Notes: a model not told the origin generated them from the letters alone. Counted from the first letter of the stretch, positions 1 to 5,305 are shown. The stretch: 5,305 nucleotides of DNA from an uncultured Parasphingopyxis sp. (GCA_905479515.1 CAJQMX010000130.1:1-5305), one strand, 5' to 3'. A program made the numbers and translations.

Positions 1-427
1 GAAGCGCGAGGGGCCATGCAATCCGAGAAATGGTGCGGCGCGCCACAAGGGCAATCGAAAACAGCCCGATGGCAAAGGGGATGAGCGGTGCGAGGGCAAC
101 GGCCCAGCGTTCGGCCCCGGAGCTTCCTATCAACGGCTCGAGCAGCAGGACAATGCCTGCAATTGGCAAGTCCGGCAGGTGCGACCAGTGAATATTCGCG
201 CCACCAGGCGGAGCCAGACGATGCTGGATCAGATCATACCAATTCTGTCCGGCCAGCAGGTCGCGGACCTGGGCCAGCCGCAAATTGTCATCGGTATCAC
301 CCAGCGCCAGCGTTTCGATACCGGGCAGCCTGGCAAATATCATCAGGAGTGCGACCACGAGCCAGACGGCAAGTACGCCGCTCTTCCAGCGATCTTTCAG
401 CCAGATATTGTTGGAAAGCTCAGTCAT
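1..427 (-). CDS. GT-C / STT3-like membrane protein, N-terminal part (C-terminus off window)
   Basis: An open frame of 142 codons runs without a stop from an ATG at 427 to the window edge, so only the N-terminus is present. Visible features are a short charged cytoplasmic start, a first membrane helix at about residues 17-34, and a long polar loop (about 40-88) containing GDTDDNLRLAQVRDLL (D44, D46, D47) and later PPGGANIHWSHLPDLP. Two further hydrophobic segments follow at about 89-101 and 109-129. An Asp-rich DxD-like motif in the first loop after TM1 is the hallmark of GT-C glycosyltransferases and STT3/PglB-type enzymes, which use polyprenyl-phosphate-linked sugars at the outer face of the inner membrane. 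This assignment is from motif and layout, and the sugar and acceptor cannot be told. A purine-rich GAAGACGGGGAA lies just before the ATG and supports this start. The gene is divergent from the GtrA gene, which fits polyprenyl-sugar metabolism. It may instead be an uncharacterised membrane protein of that fold. Confidence 0.7.
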   Translation of the reverse strand, partial: MTELSNNIWLKDRWKSGVLAVWLVVALLMIFARLPGIETLALGDTDDNLRLAQVRDLLAGQNWYDLIQHRLAPPGGANIHWSHLPDLPIAGIVLLLEPLIGSSGAERWAVALAPLIPFAIGLFSIALVARRTISRIAWPLAL

Positions 428-495
428 TCGTTCCCCGTCTTCTTCTCCGCCTATAGGCAAAAAAGATTAACCATCTTGTCTTATGGCCTATTCGC
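428..495. promoter_or_regulatory. Divergent intergenic region between GT-C gene and GtrA gene
   Basis: This 68-base spacer must hold the promoters for both divergent genes. It contains a perfect 10-base palindrome GCCTATAGGC (449-458), then an A-run and TTAACCAT (467-474). No convincing -35/-10 pair with 16-18 base spacing was found for either direction, so no promoter boxes are assigned. The minus-strand gene has a purine-rich ribosome site near 431-442. The plus-strand gene has none in the usual window. Confidence 0.45.
467..474 (+). promoter_or_regulatory. Possible CtrA half-site (TTAACCAT)
   Basis: The octamer TTAACCAT matches the half-site I recall for the alphaproteobacterial cell-cycle regulator CtrA (full site TTAA-N7-TTAA). 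It lies in the divergent spacer, 22 bases before the GtrA ATG. A second TTAA at N7 is absent. An 8-mer can occur by chance, so this is only a candidate and depends on the host being an alphaproteobacterium with CtrA. Confidence 0.22.
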
Positions 496-909
496 ATGTT
501 GATGAAAGCCATGTTCCGCTCAAAAGACCTTCGCCGACAGCTTATCCGCTATGCCATCAGCGGCGGCGGGCTGACGCTTTTCTATTCGGCAATCTATTGG
601 GTTGCCGCTGTTCCGGCAGAGGTCAATCCGCTGATCGCCAATTGTATCGCCTTCGCGGTGACTGTTATTCTTGGTTTTGTCGTCCATTCGCGGTGGAGCT
701 TTGCCGGTCATGGCCGGCGCGACAGGCCTGTCCGCTCCTCGATGCTTTTCCTGCTCGTCAATCTGGCAGGCTTTGCGCTGAACAGTTTCTGGGTCTGGCT
801 GATCGCTGTATTTTGGGGCCTTTCTCCATCGCTGCCCTTGCTGCCGATCATCTTCATCACGCCATGGGTGAGTTTTTATCTCAATCGGCGTTGGACTTTC
901 GGCGATTAG
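496..909 (+). CDS. GtrA family membrane protein
   Basis: A 137-residue protein of the GtrA/DPMS-like family (usual length about 120-150), which is linked to moving or using polyprenyl-phosphate sugars across the inner membrane in O-antigen, teichoic acid or cell-wall glycosylation. The sequence shows RYAISGGG at about 18-25 and four hydrophobic segments (about 17-38, 44-66, 82-106, 113-130). Family-type basic-aromatic ends follow TM2 (FVVHSRWSF, 61-69) and TM4 (VSFYLNRRWTF, 125-135), an internal two-fold repeat typical of GtrA. The start is uncertain: ATGs at 496, 502 and 511 are all in frame and none has a good Shine-Dalgarno. The best is a weak GAAAG before 511. Translation may be leaderless. 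Divergent from the GT-C gene and convergent with the PAP2 gene, it probably serves a lipid-linked glycan step, substrate unknown. The family assignment is secure; the role is inferred. Confidence 0.9.
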   Translation: MLMKAMFRSKDLRRQLIRYAISGGGLTLFYSAIYWVAAVPAEVNPLIANCIAFAVTVILGFVVHSRWSFAGHGRRDRPVRSSMLFLLVNLAGFALNSFWVWLIAVFWGLSPSLPLLPIIFITPWVSFYLNRRWTFGD

Positions 910-910
910 G

Positions 911-2005
911 CTATCCGCTTTGCGGCGCCAGTCTGCTCCAGGGTTTTACCGGGCGGGCGATTGCATCGGCCAGTTGTCCCGAAAAACGCCAAAAGGCCAG
1001 TGTCGCAATGGCGGATACAATACCGTCGAGCGCATAGTGCCAGCCAAGATAGACCGACCCGACCCAGATCAGCGCGGCATAACCGATCATAACATAACCG
1101 ACCCATCGATTGATCCGGAACGCGGCGATGGCAAACAGCACCGACAGGCCGTTATGGACAGACGGCATGGCGGAAATCCCGCCGCCAATCACGATGCCGT
1201 CCGCGTTGCGAGCGCCCAGCAATGCCGACATATTGTTAAGTGCCTGAACATGGCCGCCTTGGTCTCGAAGTATCGCATCATGCTCTCGCAGGACGGTCAT
1301 CATATCGGCATAGCTTTGATGGGATCCGACAAGGTCATTGAAGAAACAGGGTCCTGCAGAGGGAAGCAGAAACGCCATGATACTGCCTAGTCCAATCCAG
1401 ACGAAAATATAGCTGAACAGATATTGAGTGCGCAGCCGGTAGCTGTTCGAACCGAGAAAGGCGCAGATGATCAGGCCGATGGACATTGGCAGGAACCAGG
1501 CATGATAATACATGTCGATAAAGCCCGTCGCCGCGGGGGAGCCGAAAAGATCATGGAAAAACAGCCAGCCATCTCGACCGAAGAACAGCCATTTGTCTGC
1601 TTCGGCGAGCCAGCCATCATGTATGAAAGGCTGGGTTGCCAAAATCTTCTGCTTGAAGGTGTTGAACGCGGTGAACAGCATCGCGAATAGCAGCGGCGGC
1701 CAAAAGGTCCGGGTCAGGCGGTTCTCGTCCCATTGATGATGGAACCAGCGTTGGATCAGAATAACTGGGGAGGGCGCGGTTTCACCTTTTTGCGGTCGGT
1801 TTCGCCAGAGAAGAACGGCAAGCCCGAACACACCGGCAGCGAACCAGAGGGCAAAGCCCGCGAATAGATAGTTGCGGAAAAGCGCAAAAAAACTTCGGGT
1901 TGGCACCTCTCCGTTGCCAAGAACCAGGACGAAGAAAAAGCCCGTTACGAGAAAGCCCCAAAGGGCAGCGCGTGCTTCCCGAAAGTCCGTCATTGGCCCG
2001 CCCAT
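911..2005 (-). CDS. PAP2 superfamily phosphatase, inositol phosphorylceramide synthase (Aur1)-like
   Basis: A 364-residue polytopic membrane protein with the motifs of the Aur1-like PAP2 branch: PSAGP at 215-219, AMPSVHNG at 279-286 (H284) and SVYLGWHYALD at 317-327 (H323, D327). In this superfamily the first His is the proton donor, the second the phosphoryl-accepting nucleophile, and the Asp assists it. The usual Arg of the SRxxxxxH motif is replaced (S317-V318), as in Aur1-type enzymes. Hydrophobic helices occur at about 13-30, 47-67, 103-113, 168-185, 195-214, 285-297, 302-317 and 327-339. The active site probably faces the periplasm and acts on a phospholipid, ceramide or polyprenyl headgroup; the substrate is not readable. 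The start at 2005 (ATG) is nominal. A second in-frame ATG at 1993, preceded by GGGCGGGCC, is equally plausible. It lies 64 bases downstream of acr3 on the same strand, so it could be partly co-transcribed with the arsenic operon, but it fits better with the envelope genes to its left. Confidence 0.85.
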   Translation of the reverse strand: MGGPMTDFREARAALWGFLVTGFFFVLVLGNGEVPTRSFFALFRNYLFAGFALWFAAGVFGLAVLLWRNRPQKGETAPSPVILIQRWFHHQWDENRLTRTFWPPLLFAMLFTAFNTFKQKILATQPFIHDGWLAEADKWLFFGRDGWLFFHDLFGSPAATGFIDMYYHAWFLPMSIGLIICAFLGSNSYRLRTQYLFSYIFVWIGLGSIMAFLLPSAGPCFFNDLVGSHQSYADMMTVLREHDAILRDQGGHVQALNNMSALLGARNADGIVIGGGISAMPSVHNGLSVLFAIAAFRINRWVGYVMIGYAALIWVGSVYLGWHYALDGIVSAIATLAFWRFSGQLADAIARPVKPWSRLAPQSG

Positions 2006-2069
2006 ACAGTTTCTATGCGTCTGAGGGGTAATCGCAGGAAGGTTTAAATTTTTGGTTAAGAAAGGTTTA
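2006..2069 (-). promoter_or_regulatory. Spacer between acr3 and PAP2 gene with direct repeats
   Basis: AT-rich 64-base gap in otherwise GC-rich DNA. The octamer AAGGTTTA occurs twice in direct orientation (2039-2046 and 2062-2069), with starts 23 bases apart. GGTTAAG (2054-2060) lies between them, giving a third related unit. On the minus strand the middle unit reads TTAACCAA. The acr3 stop is TGA followed at once by TAA. No hairpin with a T-run is visible, so I cannot place a terminator for the arsenic operon here. The AT-rich block is a reasonable place for a promoter or activator site for the PAP2 gene, but no clear -35/-10 pair was found. Confidence 0.35.
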
Positions 2070-3131
2070 TCAGCTGGGGAATGACGAGCGCGTCCGGTTA
2101 GCGAAAGCGACCAGTGACAGCATCACCGGAACCTCGACCAGGACGCCAACCACGGTCGCCAACGCAGCGCCGCTGCCAAGGCCGAACAGCCCGATGGCGA
2201 CAGCAACCGCTAGCTCGAAGAAGTTCGACGTGCCGATCAGCGCGCAGGGGGCCGCGACGTTATATGGCAGGCGCCACAGAAAAGCAGCGCCATAAGCGAT
2301 GAAGAAGATCGCATAGCTCTGCACAAGAATCGGCGCGGCTATCAGCGCGATCAGGATCGGCTGGCCGGTGATGACCTGGCTCTGAAAGCCGAACAGCAGC
2401 ACCACGGTGAACAAGAGCCCGATAACCGAAAGCGGTTTTAGTTTTGCGGTGAATGCGGAAACGGCCGCCTCGTCACCATTGGCCCTGCCAAGCAGTGCCC
2501 GCCGTGTGATTGCGCCTGCGACAAGTGGCACCACGACATAGAGCGCGACGGAGAGCAGCAGGGTCTGCCACGGGATTGCAATATCGGTGACACCCAGCAG
2601 GAGCGCGACGATCGGCGCAAAAGCGAAGATCATCACGATATCGTTCACCGAGACCTGGACCAGCGTATAGGCCGGGTCTCCCCGCGTCATTTGTGACCAG
2701 ACAAAGACCATCGCGGTGCAGGGCGCGGCACCAAGCAGGATTAGCCCGGCGATATACTGCTGCGCGTCATCCGGCGCGATCAGCCCGGCGTAAATCCAGT
2801 TAAAGAACAGCACGGCCAGGGCGGCCATGGTGAAGGGCTTGATCAGCCAGTTCACCACCAATGTGATGATCAGGCCTTTAGGTTTGTCACCAACATGGCG
2901 CAGGCTGGCGAAATCGACGCCGATCATCATCGGATAAATCATCGCCCAGATCAGCACCGCAACAACCAGATTGACCGAAGCATATTCAAGTGCGGCAAGC
3001 TTGCCGAACATGCCGGGGAACAGGTTGCCGAGTACAAGCCCGGCGACAATCGCAAGTCCGACCCAGAGGGACAGCAATTTCTCGAACAGCCCGAGCGCCG
3101 AGCCCGCTGCATCCTGCGTTGCGCTGGTCAT
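2070..3131 (-). CDS. acr3: Arsenite efflux permease, ACR3 family
   Basis: A 353-residue inner-membrane carrier of the ACR3 family (BASS/BART superfamily), which expels arsenite using the proton-motive force. About ten hydrophobic segments span residues 17-345. Family signatures are present: [21 protein letters not shown] near 54-74, [14 protein letters not shown] at 133-146 with the essential cysteine C138, [13 protein letters not shown] at 161-173, [15 protein letters not shown] at 300-314 and [10 protein letters not shown] at 329-338. Studied Acr3 proteins need one cysteine in TM4 and a glutamate in TM9. C138 is the clear match for the former, and E306 or E333 for the latter. The ATG at 3131 is three bases after the arsC stop, and its ribosome site (GAGAAGAG) lies within the last codons of arsC, indicating translational coupling. 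It is the last gene of the arsR-arsI-arsC-acr3 unit and its output step. The name arsB is often misapplied to this family; it is not an ArsB/NhaD-type pump. Confidence 0.96.
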   Translation of the reverse strand: MTSATQDAAGSALGLFEKLLSLWVGLAIVAGLVLGNLFPGMFGKLAALEYASVNLVVAVLIWAMIYPMMIGVDFASLRHVGDKPKGLIITLVVNWLIKPFTMAALAVLFFNWIYAGLIAPDDAQQYIAGLILLGAAPCTAMVFVWSQMTRGDPAYTLVQVSVNDIVMIFAFAPIVALLLGVTDIAIPWQTLLLSVALYVVVPLVAGAITRRALLGRANGDEAAVSAFTAKLKPLSVIGLLFTVVLLFGFQSQVITGQPILIALIAAPILVQSYAIFFIAYGAAFLWRLPYNVAAPCALIGTSNFFELAVAVAIGLFGLGSGAALATVVGVLVEVPVMLSLVAFANRTRSSFPS

Positions 3132-3134
3132 GGG

Positions 3135-3659
3135 CTAACTCTTCTCGGTTGTGGGTTGCCGGGTTGCGCCTTCAGCTTGGCCGATTTCGCCCAGCCTGTG
3201 CTGGAGGCTCATCCTGTCGATCGAATCAAGCGGCAGCGCTGTGAACAGTGCGATACGGTTACGCAGATAATGGAGGGCGCGCTCGAACGCCTGGCGCTGG
3301 CCTTCGCCTTCGACAGCAGCGGGATCTTCGATCCCCCAATGAGCGCTCATCGGTTGCCCCGGCCATACAGGACAGGCTTCTCCCGCCGCATTGTCGCAGA
3401 CGGTAAACACGAAATCGAGCTTGGGTGCATCGGGGGCGGCAAATTCATCCCAGCTTTTCGAACGGAAACCATCGGTTTTGAATCCGTTGCGGGCCAGCAG
3501 GTCAAGCGCCATCGGATGCACCTCACCCTTGGGCTGGCTACCGGCAGAATAGGCATGGAAGCGCCCGTTCCCCTCTCGATTCATAAGGGCTTCGGCGAGG
3601 ATCGAGCGAGCGGAGTTGCCCGTACAGAGAAACAGAATGTTGTAAATCGTATCGGCCAC
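3135..3659 (-). CDS. arsC: Arsenate reductase, low-molecular-weight phosphatase type
   Basis: A 174-residue cytoplasmic enzyme reducing arsenate to arsenite, the form Acr3 can export. It has the phosphatase-fold P-loop LCTGNSARS with the CX5R signature (nucleophile C12, R18), and further cysteines C88 and C96 in FTVCDNAAGEACPVWPGQP. The three-cysteine arrangement indicates the thioredoxin-coupled class: arsenate is attacked by the P-loop Cys and the disulfide is relayed through the Cys pair. HWGIEDP at 107-113 carries the acidic residue of the DP motif. About 30 C-terminal residues beyond the core are polar. The start is GTG at 3659, the only one fitting the P-loop position; the in-frame codon three further upstream is the arsI stop TAA. 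The gap to arsI is 6 bases and to acr3 3 bases. Co-option as a tyrosine phosphatase is unlikely given C88/C96 and the neighbours. Confidence 0.95.
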   Translation of the reverse strand: MADTIYNILFLCTGNSARSILAEALMNREGNGRFHAYSAGSQPKGEVHPMALDLLARNGFKTDGFRSKSWDEFAAPDAPKLDFVFTVCDNAAGEACPVWPGQPMSAHWGIEDPAAVEGEGQRQAFERALHYLRNRIALFTALPLDSIDRMSLQHRLGEIGQAEGATRQPTTEKS

Positions 3660-3665
3660 CGTCTG

Positions 3666-4163
3666 TTACCCGCAACACGGCGCGTCGGGCGCTAATTCGC
3701 TTTTCGGGGCACAGCAAACACCCTGCGGCGTTTCCGGCGTGCAGCACTGCTTTGTTTCGTCGGTTTCTTCGTTCGAAAATTCAATAGGTGTGCCATATTC
3801 GTCGGTTCGCTCATGGGTGAGAAATGTCTCCCAGGAGATGCCGTCCGGATCAGTGATCCAGGTCTTGGTTGAGCGGGCGAAGCAACATGTGGTCTCGCCT
3901 TCGTCAAAGCGCGGTCCTTCGGCTGCGGCAACCCGCTCGAACTGCGCGTCAAGTTCCGGTTGGTCTTGAGCCTGGATGCCGAGATGCGTGATGCCGGGCT
4001 TGTCACCGCCCTGCTCGATGACGAAATTAACGTATGGATCGTCCAGCTTCCATTGCACATAGCCATCGCGTTCGAAGGTGGGCTGGGCGCCAAACATAGT
4101 GGAATAGAATGTGCGCGAACGGGCAAGGTCGGTGACGGCCATACTGACGTGGAGATGTTTCAT
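3666..4163 (-). CDS. arsI: ArsI/CadI family vicinal-oxygen-chelate metalloenzyme (C-As lyase type) with Cys-rich tail
   Basis: A 165-residue glyoxalase-fold protein. In characterised ArsI enzymes a ferrous-iron dioxygenase site cleaves the carbon-arsenic bond of trivalent organoarsenicals such as methylarsenite, yielding arsenite. The probable metal ligands are visible: H5 in KHLHVSM, H60 in GITHLGI and E112 in SWETF. The substrate-binding vicinal cysteines are C93-C94 in GETTCCFARSTKTW, followed by ITDPDG (103-108). The catalytic fold ends near 120. The rest is an acidic/proline-rich tail with three more CC pairs (140-141, 150-151, 163-164). All eight cysteines are in pairs. The start is the ATG at 4163, because HVSMAVTDLxRSxxFY is the normal N-terminus and a good AAAGGA site precedes it; the frame stays open to 4223 but an upstream start would add an Arg-rich stretch inside arsR. 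It overlaps arsR by 4 bases (ATGA), so the two are coupled. The related CadI name reflects cadmium induction, so a general thiophilic-metal role is an alternative. Confidence 0.9.
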   Translation of the reverse strand: MKHLHVSMAVTDLARSRTFYSTMFGAQPTFERDGYVQWKLDDPYVNFVIEQGGDKPGITHLGIQAQDQPELDAQFERVAAAEGPRFDEGETTCCFARSTKTWITDPDGISWETFLTHERTDEYGTPIEFSNEETDETKQCCTPETPQGVCCAPKSELAPDAPCCG

Positions 4164-4513
4164 GAGGCTATCCTTTCTAGCGAATCGGAAAGTTCGGTGG
4201 CGCAGCCTTCGCCGCCGCAACAATTTTCCATCAGATAGCCGACAAGCCGGTTCATCGCGGCATAGTCAGCTCGATAGATCAGTGAGCGGCCGTCGCGGGT
4301 GCGATTGATCAGGCCCGATCGTTCCAGATGGGCGAGATGGAAGGAGAGGGAGGAATTGGGCAGGCCAAGCCGCTCTGCAATGTCGCCCGCCGCCATGCCG
4401 TTCTCGCCGCACTGGACAAGCAAGCGGAACAGCGTGAGCCGGTTGGACTGGGCCAGCGCGCCGAGCGCATCGACAGCGGTTTTTTCCTGAAGGGCGTCAT
4501 TGTTGAAATTCAT
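4160..4513 (-). CDS. arsR: ArsR/SmtB family arsenic-responsive repressor
   Basis: A 117-residue winged-helix repressor. The N-terminal helix is followed by ALAQSNRLTLFRLLVQCG (19-36). The recognition helix is in LGLPNSSLSFHLAHLERSGLI (49-69) and the wing in INRTRDGRSLIYRAD (69-83). The metal site of E. coli-type ArsR (CxCxxC in the DNA-binding helix) is absent. Instead there is a C-terminal cluster NCCGGEGC with C98, C99 and C104, plus an isolated C35. That places it with repressors that bind As(III) or methyl-As(III) near the C-terminus, as in Acidithiobacillus ArsR, where as I recall the third Cys is one residue further on. The only possible start is the ATG at 4513: no alternative start codon lies in frame upstream before a stop. 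It lacks a normal ribosome site and sits two bases from the operator palindrome. It is first in the operon and presumably autoregulates it, with release by arsenite or the ArsI substrate. Confidence 0.95.
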   Translation of the reverse strand: MNFNNDALQEKTAVDALGALAQSNRLTLFRLLVQCGENGMAAGDIAERLGLPNSSLSFHLAHLERSGLINRTRDGRSLIYRADYAAMNRLVGYLMENCCGGEGCATELSDSLERIAS

Positions 4514-4515
4514 GA

Positions 4516-4539
4516 TTCGATATTTCCAGAAATATCGAA
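4516..4539. promoter_or_regulatory. ArsR operator: perfect 11-2-11 inverted repeat
   Basis: Left arm TTCGATATTTC (4516-4526), spacer CA, right arm GAAATATCGAA (4529-4539); the arms are exactly complementary over 11 bases. ArsR/SmtB dimers typically bind AT-rich imperfect 12-2-12 palindromes next to their own genes, and this matches that layout in size, base content and place. It overlaps the -10 region and spacer of the putative arsR promoter, so bound repressor would block RNA polymerase. It is the only such palindrome seen in the window. Confidence 0.85.
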
Positions 4540-4548
4540 ATGAGTCAA
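4520..4548 (-). promoter_or_regulatory. Putative arsR operon promoter
   Basis: On the minus strand TTGACT (4548-4543) is a 5/6 match to the -35 consensus. A 17-base spacer then leads to AAATAT (4525-4520), a weak -10. Transcription would begin about 6-7 bases on, at or within a base or two of the A of the arsR ATG (4513). That implies a leaderless or near-leaderless mRNA, in agreement with the missing Shine-Dalgarno. The operator palindrome covers the -10 and most of the spacer. The -35 call is good. The -10 is uncertain because a one-base shift gives AATATC. Confidence 0.6.
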
Positions 4549-4590
4549 GCCAAGAAGAGCTTTAAGCCCCTCTGGGTGTAAACGAGACTG

Positions 4591-5305
4591 CTAACGAGTG
4601 CGGCGGCCGAGCAGCCGAAGCCGCAACGCGTTCAGCTTGATAAAGCCCTCGGCATCGCGCTGGTCATAGGCGCCGGCATCATCTTCAAACGTCACCACGT
4701 CCTGGCTGTAAAGATTATAGGCCACGTCCGCCTTGCGGCCGACAACATCAACCGAACCCTTATAGAGTTTGAGGCGTACCGTGCCCGTCACCCCTGCCTG
4801 GCTATGGTCGATAGCCGCCTGCAGCATCTCGCGTTCCGGGCTGTACCACAGGCCGTTATAGATGAGCTCCGCATAGCGCGGCATCAGCTCGTCTTTCAGG
4901 TGCATTGCGCCCCGGTCCAGCGTCAACTGCTCGATACCGCGATGGGCCATGAGCAGGATCGCGCCGCCCGGCGTTTCATACATGCCGCGCGATTTCATGC
5001 CGACGAAACGGTTCTCAACAAGATCGAGCCGTCCGATGCCATGTGTCTTGCCCAGTGCGTTGAGCTTGGTGAGCAGGCTGGCCGGTGACAGCGCTACACC
5101 GTTTACTGCCACGGCATCGCCCTGCTCGAAATCCATCTCGACATATTCGGGGGTATCGGGTGCATCCTCGGGATTGTCGGTGCGCGAATAGACATAGTCG
5201 GGCGTCTCGTCCCACGGATCTTCAAGCACCTTGCCCTCCGAAGAGGTGTGGAGAAGGTTCGCGTCGGTCGAGAAAGGGGCTTCGCCGCGCTTGTCTTTGG
5301 CGACA
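4591..5305 (-). CDS. argG: Argininosuccinate synthase, C-terminal part (N-terminus off window)
   Basis: The frame is open from the window edge (first full codon at 5304) to a TAG at 4591, giving 237 residues of a roughly 400-residue enzyme, so about 40% at the N-terminus, including the ATP pyrophosphatase P-loop, is missing. ArgG joins citrulline and aspartate with ATP to form argininosuccinate, the penultimate step of arginine synthesis, in the cytoplasm. Conserved blocks of the family are unmistakable: [93 protein letters not shown] and [18 protein letters not shown] at 5229 is an internal Val, not a start. The gene ends 77 bases before the arsR ATG on the same strand. No clear terminator lies between, so read-through into the arsenic operon is possible. 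The gene is ordinary and intact as far as seen. Confidence 0.98.
   Translation of the reverse strand, partial: VAKDKRGEAPFSTDANLLHTSSEGKVLEDPWDETPDYVYSRTDNPEDAPDTPEYVEMDFEQGDAVAVNGVALSPASLLTKLNALGKTHGIGRLDLVENRFVGMKSRGMYETPGGAILLMAHRGIEQLTLDRGAMHLKDELMPRYAELIYNGLWYSPEREMLQAAIDHSQAGVTGTVRLKLYKGSVDVVGRKADVAYNLYSQDVVTFEDDAGAYDQRDAEGFIKLNALRLRLLGRRTR

Noticed and set aside
449..458. Palindrome GCCTATAGGC next to an A-run
   Set aside because: A perfect 10-base palindrome, but with no loop and no repeat elsewhere in the window; too short to call an operator or terminator on its own.
483..1037. Plus-strand open frame (184 codons) overlapping GtrA in another frame
   Set aside because: The GtrA frame carries the family motifs; this frame runs past the GtrA stop into antisense PAP2 sequence and is Cys/Arg-rich.
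920..1390. Plus-strand open frame (156 codons) opposite the PAP2 gene
   Set aside because: It mirrors the conserved PAP2 motifs on the other strand and its own composition is not protein-like.
2895..3695. Long plus-strand open frame (266 codons) antisense to acr3 and arsC
   Set aside because: It lies wholly opposite two clear family genes, has no recognisable domain, is rich in Arg/Gln/Cys/His and has no supporting ribosome site; this is an open-frame artefact of GC-rich codon use.
4164..4223. N-terminal extension of ArsI to an ATG at 4223
   Set aside because: It would add 20 mostly Arg-rich residues read from inside arsR; the ATG at 4163 has a good ribosome site and gives the standard family N-terminus.
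4556..4573. Possible terminator hairpin after argG (AGAG ... CTCT around GCTTTAAGC)
   Set aside because: Only a four-base outer stem with a poorly paired inside and no T-run on the minus strand; too weak to call.
5229..5231. GTG as a start for a shorter ArgG-like gene
   Set aside because: The frame continues upstream to the window edge with strongly conserved ArgG residues, so this is an internal valine codon.

Overview
The window reads as chromosome of an alphaproteobacterium, most likely a sphingomonad-type bacterium. This is inferred from moderately high GC, the style of the ArgG protein, a GT-C protein with a DTDDNLRLAQVRD-type loop, an Aur1-like lipid phosphatase, and sparse Shine-Dalgarno signals. 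The taxonomic call is an impression, not a search result. Coding density is very high. No stretch over 80 bases lacks a gene, and no tRNA, rRNA, CRISPR array, insertion sequence or transposase is visible.

Left third (1-2005), envelope or lipid-glycan genes. A truncated GT-C-type membrane protein (minus strand, 1-427) is divergent from a GtrA-family four-helix membrane protein (plus, 496-909). GtrA meets an inositol-phosphorylceramide-synthase-like PAP2 phosphatase (minus, 911-2005) tail to tail, with one base between the stop codons. These families handle polyprenyl-linked sugars and membrane lipid headgroups.

Middle (2070-4548), a compact arsenic resistance operon on the minus strand, transcribed right to left: arsR, arsI, arsC, acr3. 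The genes are tightly coupled: a 4-base ATGA overlap for arsR/arsI, a 6-base gap for arsI/arsC and a 3-base gap for arsC/acr3. The inferred pathway is as follows. ArsC reduces arsenate to arsenite. ArsI, a vicinal-oxygen-chelate dioxygenase-type C-As lyase, demethylates trivalent methylarsenicals to arsenite. Acr3 exports arsenite. ArsR represses the operon until arsenic binds. In front of arsR is a perfect 11-2-11 palindrome inside a 17-base-spaced promoter, ending two bases before the ATG, which suggests a leaderless mRNA.

Right end (4591-5305), the C-terminal 237 codons of argG (argininosuccinate synthase), a housekeeping arginine gene on the same strand.

The most distinctive points are an ArsI whose eight cysteines all lie in four adjacent CC pairs (one catalytic, three in a C-terminal tail), the operator/promoter geometry with probable leaderless translation, and an ArsR whose only likely arsenic site is a C-terminal CC-x4-C cluster. 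I see no clearly new multi-gene system. The arsenic cassette is a variant arrangement of known parts.
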